Assembly: GCA_018371855.1 (NCBI GenBank)
Contig: JAHAKD010000003.1
Location: 62,001 to 126,000, forward strand
From: Clostridium sp.
Lineage (GTDB): Bacteria > Bacillota > Clostridia > TANB77 > CAG-508
DNA: 64,000 nucleotides
Direction: 5' to 3'
The notes under the pieces were generated by a model that did no database searches, was not told the origin of the DNA, and saw only the letters and a program-made list of their open reading frames with translations. Positions 56,979-64,000 of the stretch are shown piece after piece (positions within the stretch are counted from its first letter, which is position 1; each line of letters opens with the position of its first letter). The position numbers and the translations under genes were made by a program.

Positions 56979-58218
56979 GTGTGTATTAAAAGAACTTTAA
57001 GTATATTAATTATTATAGTTTTGAGTTTTACAAGTGTAGTATATGCTGATGATATAGATGATATGGAAATAATTAATTGGTCTGAAGACGTGGTACAAAC
57101 AACTAATAGTAATGAAGAGCCAAAACTTAATTCACGTGCAGCAATAATATATGATAGAAAATCTAAAAGAGTTATATGGGGCAAGGCCGAAAATGAACAA
57201 CGCCCGATGGCATCCACTACAAAAATTATGACAGCAATAGTAGTATTAGAAAATGCAAATTTAAATGATATAGTTACAGTTTCTAAAAAGGCAGCAGGAA
57301 CAGGTGGATCTAGGCTTGGTCTTAAAAGTGATGATAAAATTTCTATTAATAACTTATTATATGGACTATTAATGGTTTCACGGAAATGATGCAGCAGTAG
57401 CTTTGGCAGAATATGTTGGCGGAAATATAGAAGGTTTTGCAGAAATGATGAATGCGAAAGCACAAGAATTAGGTTTAGAGAGTACACATTTTATTACTCC
57501 TCATGGACTTGACATGCCAGAACATTATACTACTGCGTTTGAGTTGGCTAAAATGGCAGATTATGCTTTAAACATAGAAGAATTTGCTAATATTGTTAAT
57601 ACTAAAAGTATAACTATTTCGATTAATGATAGAAGTAAAACTTTGACTAATACAAACGAACTATTAGGAAACCTATATGGTGTAAATGGCGTAAAAACTG
57701 GCTTTACAAACGGAGCTAATAGATGTTTAGTAACATCTGTTAATAGAGATGGAATGAATATAATTACTGTAGTTCTAGGTGCAGATACAAAAAAGGATAG
57801 AACAAATGATAGTATAAAGTTAATTGAATATGCATATTCAAATTACGAAATATATAATTTAGAAGATATAGTCAATGAAAAATATAACGAATGGAAACAA
57901 ATAAATGAGAATAGAATAGAAGTTATTAAAGGAAAGAAGGAAAATGTTAGCACAAGGTTGGAAGAATTAGATAATTATTATTATCCAATAAAAAAAATAG
58001 AGAGGGAAAAAATTAATGTAAAGATTTTTAATTTAAGCGAGATAAATGCTCCGGTACAAAAGGATTCATATATCGGTAAATTATGTGTGTATAATGATAA
58101 AGAAAAAATATTAGAATTAACAATAAGTACTAAAAAAAGTATAGAAAAACTTAAGTTTATAGATTACTTAAAGAATTTTATTATAAATAATATTAAAAAT
58201 ATGGAAAATGCAATTTAA
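56979..58218 (+). CDS. D-alanyl-D-alanine carboxypeptidase (DacF-like), split by +1 frameshift at a CGG codon
   Basis: The start is GTG 56979. Frame 1 runs 134 codons to TCA 57378, then CGG, AAA and TGA (57387). Skipping C57381 joins the second frame (57382-58218) and gives about 412 residues, a full penicillin-binding protein of the DacF/PBP5 group. Signal peptide ending VYADD; SxxK is STTK (Ser79, Lys82); the SxN motif SGN (134-136) spans the shift; KTG is near residue 239 in GVKTGFTNG. It trims pentapeptide side chains of peptidoglycan; DacF-type enzymes act in spore cortex making. The extra C is not in a homopolymer. It could be a pseudogene, an assembly error or programmed frameshifting; the matching case in cwlD favours the last. 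Confidence 0.85.
57378..57389 (+). other. Putative +1 frameshift site TCA-CGG-AAA-TGA in dacF-like gene
   Basis: In-frame CGG (57381-57383) lies two codons before a stop. Passing over the C gives GGA AAT GAT, the conserved Gly-Asn-Asp of the SxN motif. The site is U-C-A-C-G-G-A; the new A-site codon is a Gly codon, as at the cwlD site. Confidence 0.6.
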
Positions 58219-58221
58219 AAA

Positions 58222-58256
58222 AGGGATATAAGGTTATTCTTATAATCCCCTTTTGA
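58222..58256. terminator. Bidirectional terminator between dacF-like and glycosyltransferase genes
   Basis: AGGGATATAAG (58222-58232) pairs imperfectly with CTTATAATCCCCT near 58240-58252, with a T run on the right and an A run on the left. The AGGGAT/ATCCC ends recall the GGGGACGTTCC repeat family, but the core is different. Confidence 0.7.
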
Positions 58257-58286
58257 ATATTTAACTAGCTGAACTGGTGCTAGATA

Positions 58287-59366
58287 TTAAAATTTATTTA
58301 ATACGAATTTAACTAAATCATTTGCTGAATTTTTATTTATAATTTTAGCTTGATTTTCTATAATAGTATTTTGTAAGTTTGTATCTTTTAAAAGTTTATT
58401 AGTATTTGTTAATACTTCTTCAACACTATTAGATACAAGGCTAAGACCATTTTCTTCAAAAAATCTTGCATTGTAGTTTTCAACACCAGGTATTGGCATT
58501 ATATGAATCATTGGCTTTCGCAATGTTGCAACTTCTGTGCTTGTAAGGCCTCCCGGTTTTGTTAAAACAATAGTACTTGTTGCAATATATTCTTTTATAT
58601 TATCTACATATCCTTTAACCATAAGGTTTTCATTATTTAGTTCTTTTAGGGCAGAATATAGTGTTTGATTATTTCCACAAATTGCGACCACATAAATATT
58701 TGGAATATTATTTAATAAAGATTTAACCATATCTTTCATCTTGCCAAATCCCATACTACCAGATGTAATTAAAACAATATCTTTATTTGTTGGTAAGTTA
58801 AGATTATTTTTTACTTTAGAAAATGAGCTAGAAACAGGTATTCCAAAATCTAACAATATTTCTTCTTTAAAACCTTTTTCGATAAATTCTTGTTTTAGAG
58901 AACTATGTGGGATAACAAAATAATCAGGTCTTGTTTCTTCCCAAAATGGAATGACATGATAATCTGTTGCTACATTAATAAGTTTTATATCTTTACCATC
59001 ATTTTTTAATGTAGTTACTGCCATGGCAGGAAATAGATGAGGTGCGATAATTAAGTCATAATTATATTTTTGTATGTAAGAGTAAAGTTTATTCTTAGCT
59101 AATTTATTTAAGCCGAAAACAGGGCTTGTAATTCCTGTTTTTGAATAGGCTTCACCTAATTTATATGCTATTTTGAATAGACTACCATTTCCTTTTGTGG
59201 TGTTTAAATATATTTTCTCCGAATGTCTTTTGGCATTAGGTCCTAAAATATCAAAATAATCAACAAAGTCGCATTTAATATTATATTCTGAAAATTCTTT
59301 TTCTATATAATGACCACAGGCATTGTGACCTCCTCCTGTACTACAGGATAAAATTAATATCTTCAT
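58287..59366 (-). CDS. Processive diacylglycerol glycosyltransferase-like protein (MGDG synthase/UgtP family)
   Basis: 359 residues. The N-terminal GT-B nucleotide of the MGDG-synthase family is seen in LSCSTGGGHNACG, followed by VDYFD, and the donor-site region is TKPGGLTSTEVATLRKP with PIPGVENYNARFF. Such enzymes (GT28-like) add glucose or galactose to diacylglycerol at the inner face of the membrane, giving glycolipids and lipoteichoic acid anchors. Sugar and number of additions cannot be read. It starts 3 bases after the upstream gene on the same strand and converges on dacF. Confidence 0.9.
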   Translation of the reverse strand: MKILILSCSTGGGHNACGHYIEKEFSEYNIKCDFVDYFDILGPNAKRHSEKIYLNTTKGNGSLFKIAYKLGEAYSKTGITSPVFGLNKLAKNKLYSYIQKYNYDLIIAPHLFPAMAVTTLKNDGKDIKLINVATDYHVIPFWEETRPDYFVIPHSSLKQEFIEKGFKEEILLDFGIPVSSSFSKVKNNLNLPTNKDIVLITSGSMGFGKMKDMVKSLLNNIPNIYVVAICGNNQTLYSALKELNNENLMVKGYVDNIKEYIATSTIVLTKPGGLTSTEVATLRKPMIHIMPIPGVENYNARFFEENGLSLVSNSVEEVLTNTNKLLKDTNLQNTIIENQAKIINKNSANDLVKFVLNKF

Positions 59367-59369
59367 ATA

Positions 59370-59990
59370 TTACTCCCAATTATTATTAAACATATTTTTT
59401 AAATATTTGCTATTAAACGTATTATCTAAAAAGCGCTCATAACTGTTATTTGCTGGAATTCCACTATCTGCATCATGAGCTCTATTAACAGCACTAATTG
59501 TTAGAAGAATATCAAATAATAAAAAGATGGTCAAGCTAATTATTACAATTTTATATATTTTGGGCTTAATTTTATTAAGTAGATTTTCTATTTTAGGATA
59601 TAAAATCTTTATCCATAAAATACCTAGAATACCCCAAAAGATAGAAAATAATAGGCAAATACGACCATTAATATTTAAAAACATATTGGAATAATCCCAT
59701 GCAGTAAAGCCTAATACTAATTCCATTCCTAAGCTCATAATATATTCTAAAATGGAACCGCCAATAAAACTTAATAAAAATATTTTTAAGTAAGATTCAT
59801 TTTTATATTTATCCAATAGCAATGTAAGTACAACAGCACAAATTCCATATGCAAAATTAAATGGTCCGATTACTACTGCTGAATGATTTATAAATACTCC
59901 CTTTCTGGCAAGTGTCCAAATTAATTCGATAAAGTAACCACAAACACTTGATATTACAAATATGTATAGTAATTTATATAATTTCTTCAT
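59370..59990 (-). CDS. CmpB-type (putative ABC transporter type IV) membrane protein
   Basis: 206 residues from ATG at 59990, with GGTGA 5 bases upstream; a TTG four codons earlier is less likely. Five or six membrane helices. The sequence SSVCGYFIELIW, NHSAVVIGPFNFAYG and GSILEYIMSLGMEL matches the PF06541-type family, described as putative ABC-transporter integral membrane protein (CmpB) but of unproven function. It is first in a two-gene operon with the glycosyltransferase, which suggests an envelope-lipid role. Confidence 0.85.
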   Translation of the reverse strand: MKKLYKLLYIFVISSVCGYFIELIWTLARKGVFINHSAVVIGPFNFAYGICAVVLTLLLDKYKNESYLKIFLLSFIGGSILEYIMSLGMELVLGFTAWDYSNMFLNINGRICLLFSIFWGILGILWIKILYPKIENLLNKIKPKIYKIVIISLTIFLLFDILLTISAVNRAHDADSGIPANNSYERFLDNTFNSKYLKNMFNNNWE

Positions 59991-60061
59991 TTTATTCACC
60001 AATTCATTTCTATAAAATTTGACTAGTTTATTGCGTATATTGTTAATATAAGTATAATAAA

Positions 60062-60093
60062 AAAATCAGCAATTCTTATAGAATTGCTGATTT
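60062..60093 (-). terminator. Terminator of tRNA-Cys
   Basis: On the reverse strand AAAATCAGCAATTC / GAATTGCTGATTTTT with a 5-base loop and T run, directly behind the CCA end. Confidence 0.9.
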
Positions 60094-60167
60094 TGGAGGC
60101 GACACCCGGATTCGAACCGGGGATCAGAGTTTTGCAGACTCGTGCCTTACCACTTGGCTATATCGCC
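60094..60167 (-). tRNA. tRNA-Cys (GCA)
   Basis: 74 bases read on the reverse strand from GGCGATATAGCC to GTCGCC-T-CCA. Acceptor GGCGAT-type pairing, D-loop AGTGGTAA, anticodon loop CTGCAAA with GCA, T-loop GGTTCGAATCC, and an encoded CCA end. I see no clear promoter of its own in the 150 bases upstream. Confidence 0.96.
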
Positions 60168-60320
60168 ACTTAAAATATTTGAAATGTTACCGTATACTGA
60201 ATCTGTAGTTTACTGTGTTTCACACCACTTCAGCAATTTTGGTATACTAATATAATTGGTAGTAATTATTATATAATATGAAAACATATTAAAAATATTA
60301 CTAATTTTTTATAATTATAT

Positions 60321-60355
60321 AAGTCATTCGTAAATCGTTATTAACGAATGACTTA
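60321..60355 (-). terminator. Terminator of tRNA-Gly
   Basis: AAGTCATTCGT (60321-60331) / ACGAATGACTT (60344-60354); on the reverse strand it lies just after the tRNA-Gly CCA end and runs into AT-rich DNA. Confidence 0.82.
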
Positions 60356-60359
60356 TAGT

Positions 60360-60435
<76 letters not shown>

Positions 60436-60459
60436 ATATGCTTTTTTAAAAGCATATAT

Positions 60460-60488
60460 ATTTTATCAAATTCTATTTAGTTCGTCAA
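60460..60488 (-). promoter_or_regulatory. Sigma-A promoter of tRNA-Gly
   Basis: On the reverse strand TTGACG (60488-60483), 17 bases, TAAAAT (60465-60460), 25 bases before the tRNA 5' end. Confidence 0.8.
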
Positions 60489-60564
60489 GGGGCTGTTGCA
60501 ATATTTCCAAATTTTTGATTATATAATAATAATTGTACTTACAATATAAAAAGCTCATAAAATC

Positions 60565-60593
60565 TTGTTATTTACTGGAATTTAGAGTATAAT
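60565..60593 (+). promoter_or_regulatory. Sigma-A promoter of aspS
   Basis: TTGTTA (60565-60570), 17 bases, TATAAT (60588-60593), about 35 bases before the start. Confidence 0.8.
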
Positions 60594-60625
60594 AGACAAA
60601 GACTATCAGGAGAAAAAGGAAGAGG

Positions 60626-62404
60626 ATGAATATGGAAGTTGTAAAAAATATATACAGAACACACACATGTGGAGAGCTAAATATAAATAATGTAGGTAAA
60701 GATGTAAAATTATCAGGCTGGGTTCAAAAAATAAGAGACCTAGGTGGAATGATATTTATAGATTTAAGAGATGAATTTGGAATAACACAGATTTTAATAA
60801 GTAACGACAATAAAGAATTAGAAGAAAAAGCAAAAGCTTTAACTACAGAAAGTTGTATACATATAGAAGGACAAGTTGTGGAAAGGGCAAGCAAAAATCC
60901 TAATATGTCAACAGGAGAAATAGAAGTTAAAGCTAGCAAAATAGAAGTTTTAGGTAAATGCAAGAATGTATTACCATTTGAAGTAAATACAGATCAAGAA
61001 GTAAGAGAAGATTTAAGACTAGAATATAGATTTTTAGATTTAAGAAATGAAAAATTACATAATAATATATTACTTCGTTCTAAAATCTTAAAAACAATAA
61101 GAGACAAGATGGATGAATTAGACTTTACAGAAATTCAAACTCCAATTTTAGCAAATTCTTCTCCAGAAGGTGCAAGGGATTATCTAGTACCAAGTAGACT
61201 AAACCCAGGGGAATTTTATGCATTGCCACAAGCACCACAACAATTTAAACAATTACTAATGGTATCGGGATTTAATAAATATTATCAAATAGCTCCATGT
61301 TTTAGAGATGAAGATCCTAGAGCAGACAGAGCACCAGGAGAGTTTTATCAACTAGATTTCGAGATGAGTTTTGCAACACAAGAAGATGTATTTAAAGTAA
61401 TAGAAGAGGTTGTACCATATACTTTCGAAAAATTCACAAATTGGAAAGTAGACAAAGGTCCATTTGTACGTATTCCATATAAAGAAGCAATGGAAAAATA
61501 CGGTATAGATAAGCCGGATTTAAGAAATCCTTTAATTATACAAGATGTTACAGAATGTTTTAAAGATTCAGACTTTAATGCATTCAAAGGTAAAACAGTC
61601 AAAGTAATAGTAGTTCCAGATGGCAATAATCAAGGTAGAAAATTCTTTGACAAAATGGGAGAATTTGCAACATCAAATGATGTTGGTGCAAAAGGATTAG
61701 CTTGGACAAAAATAGATGAAAATGGCGAGGTTACAGGTGGAATTGCTAAATTTATAACACCAGAAATAAAAGAAACTTTACAAGGAAAATATGGTGCAAC
61801 AAAAAATGCTGCAATGTTCTTTATAGCAGATGAATTTGAAAAAGCACAAAAAATAGCAGGTTTAGTTAGAATAGAATTAGGAAAAAGATTAGATTTATTA
61901 GAAAAAGATGTATATCGTTTTTGCTTCATAGTAGATTTTCCAATGTACGAATTATCTGATGAAGGAACAATAGATTTTAGTCATAACCCATTTTCTATGC
62001 CACAAGGTGGATTAGAAGCATTAAATACAAAAGATCCACTAGATGTATATGCATATCAATATGATTTAGTATGTAATGGTTATGAAATGGCATCAGGAGC
62101 TGTTAGAAACCATGATCCGGAAATTATGGTTAAAGCATTCGAAATTGCAGGATATACAGAAGAGGATGTAAAAAATAGATTTGGAGCATTATATAATGCA
62201 TTCCAATATGGTACACCACCACATGCAGGTGCTGCACCAGGAATTGATAGAATGGTAATGTTAATTGCAGATTCTCAAAATATTAGAGAAGTAATAGCAT
62301 TCCCTAAAAATAAAAAAGCAAGAGATTTATTGATGAGAGCACCATCTGTAGTTTCTGAAGAACAATTAAAGGATGTTCATATAAAGTTAGATTTAGAAAA
62401 ATAA
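60626..62404 (+). CDS. aspS: Aspartyl-tRNA synthetase
   Basis: 592 residues (590 if ATG 60632, which is better spaced from AGAGG, is used). Bacterial-type class II synthetase. OB anticodon-binding domain with LSGWVQKIRDLGGMIFIDLRD; catalytic motif 2 around APCFRDEDPRADRAPGEF; GAD insertion domain in the middle; motif 3 APGIDRMVMLIADSQNIREVIAFPK. It charges tRNA-Asp. hisS, a frequent partner, is not next to it; the cwlD-like gene follows behind a terminator. Confidence 0.97.
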   Translation: MNMEVVKNIYRTHTCGELNINNVGKDVKLSGWVQKIRDLGGMIFIDLRDEFGITQILISNDNKELEEKAKALTTESCIHIEGQVVERASKNPNMSTGEIEVKASKIEVLGKCKNVLPFEVNTDQEVREDLRLEYRFLDLRNEKLHNNILLRSKILKTIRDKMDELDFTEIQTPILANSSPEGARDYLVPSRLNPGEFYALPQAPQQFKQLLMVSGFNKYYQIAPCFRDEDPRADRAPGEFYQLDFEMSFATQEDVFKVIEEVVPYTFEKFTNWKVDKGPFVRIPYKEAMEKYGIDKPDLRNPLIIQDVTECFKDSDFNAFKGKTVKVIVVPDGNNQGRKFFDKMGEFATSNDVGAKGLAWTKIDENGEVTGGIAKFITPEIKETLQGKYGATKNAAMFFIADEFEKAQKIAGLVRIELGKRLDLLEKDVYRFCFIVDFPMYELSDEGTIDFSHNPFSMPQGGLEALNTKDPLDVYAYQYDLVCNGYEMASGAVRNHDPEIMVKAFEIAGYTEEDVKNRFGALYNAFQYGTPPHAGAAPGIDRMVMLIADSQNIREVIAFPKNKKARDLLMRAPSVVSEEQLKDVHIKLDLEK

Positions 62405-62420
62405 ATACATAAAAAATTAA

Positions 62421-62460
62421 AAATCTCATATAGTTATAATAAAACTATATGAGATTTTTT
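62421..62460 (+). terminator. Terminator of aspS abutting the cwlD ribosome binding site
   Basis: A 15-bp perfect stem AAATCTCATATAGTT (62421-62435) / AACTATATGAGATTT (62443-62457) plus T run to 62460; GAGGTG of the next gene begins at 62461. There is no space for a separate promoter between hairpin and start codon. Confidence 0.93.
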
Positions 62461-62470
62461 GAGGTGTAAA

Positions 62471-63185
62471 ATGTTTTTCTTAAGTAAAAAAAGAATAATG
62501 GTGCTTGGAATTTTTTTGTTGGCAGTGCTAGCAATAGGAATATCACAGATATTTATAGAGCCAGAAACAGTAGAAACAGTAGCTTTACCTGTTAGTAATA
62601 AAGTAATAGTAATAGACGCAGGACATGGGGAGCCAGATGGACGGGGCTGTTAGCAAAGATGGAATATCAGAAGCTGAAATCAATTTAAAAATAGCGTTAA
62701 AATTACAGAATTTATTAGAACAAAGTGGAGCAACAGTAATATTAACAAGATCAGATGAAAATGGAATCTATGATGTAGATAAAACCACATTAAAACAGAA
62801 AAAAGTATCTGATATAAGAAATAGAGTAAAAATAGGAAACTCATCATCAGCAGACATATTTGTATCAATACATTTAAATAAAATACCACAAGAACAATAT
62901 TCTGGATGGCAGACATTCTTTAAAAAAGATAATGAGCAAGGTGAAAAATTGGCAACAGCAATACAGAATAATTTAACAGAAGCAGTAGAAAAAGAAAATA
63001 ACAGAGTACCAATGAAAATAGATAATGTATACATAGTAAAAAATGTAGAAATACCGCTTACAATAGTAGAATGTGGATTTCTATCCAACGAGGAAGAAGA
63101 AAAGAAACTACAAGAAGACGAATATCAAAATCGATTAGCATGGGGAATATATAATGGAATAAATGATTATTTTTATGAACTTTAA
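62471..63185 (+). CDS. cwlD: N-acetylmuramoyl-L-alanine amidase (CwlD-like), split by +1 frameshift at a CGG codon
   Basis: ATG 62471 follows GAGGTG (62461-62466). Frame 1 reads 57 codons to GGA 62639, then CGG, GGC, TGT, TAG (62651). Skipping C62642 gives GGG GCT GTT AGC and a 237-residue protein, the usual CwlD length. N-terminal helix (about 10-28) and Amidase_3 zinc sites: IDAGHGEPDG, the Glu in SEAEINLK, SADIFVSIHLN, and IVECGFLSNEEE. The shift point falls inside the conserved DGGAVSKDG. CwlD works with PdaA to form muramic-delta-lactam in spore cortex. As in dacF, the extra C precedes a Gly codon and is not in a homopolymer, so programmed frameshifting is likely. Confidence 0.87.
62639..62653 (+). 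other. Putative +1 frameshift site GGA-CGG-GGC-TGT-TAG in cwlD-like gene
   Basis: In-frame CGG at 62642-62644, stop three codons on. Passing over the C gives GGG GCT GTT, restoring the DGGAVS motif. The general form shared with the dacF site is NNA-C-GGR. Confidence 0.6.
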
Positions 63186-63272
63186 GCTCCATACCTAAAG
63201 TTCATTCTTGATGAATAAAATTACCAAACATGGAAAAAATAAGCCTAATACTGTTTTAGGAGTGATAATAAC

Positions 63273-64000
63273 ATGTTTGGTGTTTTATTAGATAAAAAAC
63301 AACTTGAAAAATATATGGAAAAATTAGCTTCTGATCATAATTTAAAATCGGAATCTGATGAAAGAACATATCCCATACCAAATTTAACAAAAGATTTTGA
63401 ATATATTACTATGGTGTATAATTTATTAAATGAACATATAAAATTGGGAATAGATATTCATCCAGCAGGGGAATGGTTATTAGATAATTACTATATTATA
63501 GAAGAAAGAGTGAAACAGATAAAAGATGAGTTAGATTTAAAAAAATATAAAAAATTTTTAGGGCTAGATAATGGCCCTTATGCCGGTTTTGCGAGAATAT
63601 ATATTTTGGCTAAAGAAATGTGTGCTTATACAGATAGTAATATTAATAAAGAAAATTTGGAATTTATGCTTATTTCATATCAAAAAAGAAAAACTCTAAA
63701 CATGGATGAAATATGGAATATAGAGCTATTTATAAAAATTGCTATTATAGAAAATATAAAAAATATTTGTGAGAAAATTTATGCTAGTCAAATGCAAAAG
63801 TATAGAGCGGAAAGTATAATAGAAAGATTGGTAGAGTTAAAGACAAAAGAGAATCAAGTATTTAATAAAAAGCCATATAAAAGTTATAAATTTGGTTATG
63901 GAGAAATGAAATATCCATTTATAGAATATATGTCATATAAGTTAAAGAAAACAGACAAAGATAGTTATGATTATATAGAAGCACTAGAAGAGTCTGTAGA
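63273..64000 (+). CDS. Cyclic beta-glucan synthase/GT84-GH94-like protein, N-terminal part (runs off window)
   Basis: The frame is open from ATG 63273 to the window end (242 codons seen). AGGAG (63258-63262) lies 10 bases upstream. The N-terminal pattern IHPAGEWLLDNYYIIEERVKQI, then FARIYILAKEM, LISYQKRKTLNMDEIWNIEL and KIAIIENIKNICEKIY, matches the start of very large NdvB/Chv-type cyclic beta-1,2-glucan synthase homologues with glycosyltransferase and phosphorylase domains, which occur in many Clostridia. Their glucan product in Clostridia is not well established. Catalytic domains lie beyond the window, so the exact function stays open. Confidence 0.78.
   Translation, partial: MFGVLLDKKQLEKYMEKLASDHNLKSESDERTYPIPNLTKDFEYITMVYNLLNEHIKLGIDIHPAGEWLLDNYYIIEERVKQIKDELDLKKYKKFLGLDNGPYAGFARIYILAKEMCAYTDSNINKENLEFMLISYQKRKTLNMDEIWNIELFIKIAIIENIKNICEKIYASQMQKYRAESIIERLVELKTKENQVFNKKPYKSYKFGYGEMKYPFIEYMSYKLKKTDKDSYDYIEALEESV

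Noticed and set aside
56888..57487. 199-codon reverse-strand open frame across the dacF start
   Set aside because: It is antisense to the terminator and to the conserved dacF motifs, with no start signals. It is not an explanation for the dacF frameshift.

Overview
The window is low-GC (roughly 30 %) DNA with strong AGGAGG ribosome binding sites, near-consensus TTGNNN-N17-TATAAT promoters, ATA- and AGA-rich codon use and many U-tailed hairpin terminators. The genes point to an uncultured, probably spore-forming member of the Clostridia: Spo0E-like, spore-photoproduct-lyase-like, CwlD-like and DacF-like genes, the rpsU-yqeY pair, and the ymfF-ymfH pair. I cannot name a genus from sequence alone.

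Layout. Positions 1-5657 hold two large surface proteins, the first cut by the window edge. Positions 5700-9420 hold an M18 aminopeptidase, prfA and a ZIP transporter, with copies of a dispersed GGGGACGTTCC repeat. Positions 9520-11790 hold a reverse-strand anchored protein, a divergent spore-photoproduct-lyase-like radical SAM protein and a small coiled-coil membrane protein. Positions 11896-14037 encode a thioester-domain adhesin. Positions 14185-18977 are housekeeping (rplI, dnaB, tilS, ftsH). Positions 19300-30495 encode a 3731-residue surface protein with about 18 MucBP-like modules. Positions 30772-36418 hold nrdG, rpsU, yqeY, a GT-C-type membrane protein and ymfF-ymfH. A Spo0E-like gene (36608-36763) precedes a 20-kb type IV secretion-like locus (36887-56927). 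Then come a dacF-like gene, a reverse-strand lipid glycosyltransferase pair, tRNA-Cys, tRNA-Gly, aspS, a cwlD-like gene, and the start of a cyclic-glucan-synthase-like giant at the right edge.

The secretion-like locus has three small VirB2-like proteins, a PrgI/VirB3-like protein, a membrane-anchored copy of the VirB4 N-terminal domain, a VirB4 ATPase, three VirB6-like paralogues (one carrying a Cys/His peptidase-like domain), two VirB8/NTF2-like proteins, a lysozyme-like wall hydrolase and several anchored proteins of unknown role. No relaxase, coupling ATPase, integrase or attachment site is visible, so it may be a fixed chromosomal secretion or surface apparatus and not a conjugative element.

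The most unusual signal is in decoding. The dacF-like and cwlD-like genes are each split by one extra C. In both, the extra base creates an in-frame CGG codon directly before a conserved Gly, and skipping that C restores a full-length enzyme with all catalytic motifs. By eye I found no other in-frame CGG codon in any intact gene of the window. This suggests that CGG is unassigned or untranslated here and serves as a +1 frameshift site in two peptidoglycan genes of the sporulation type.
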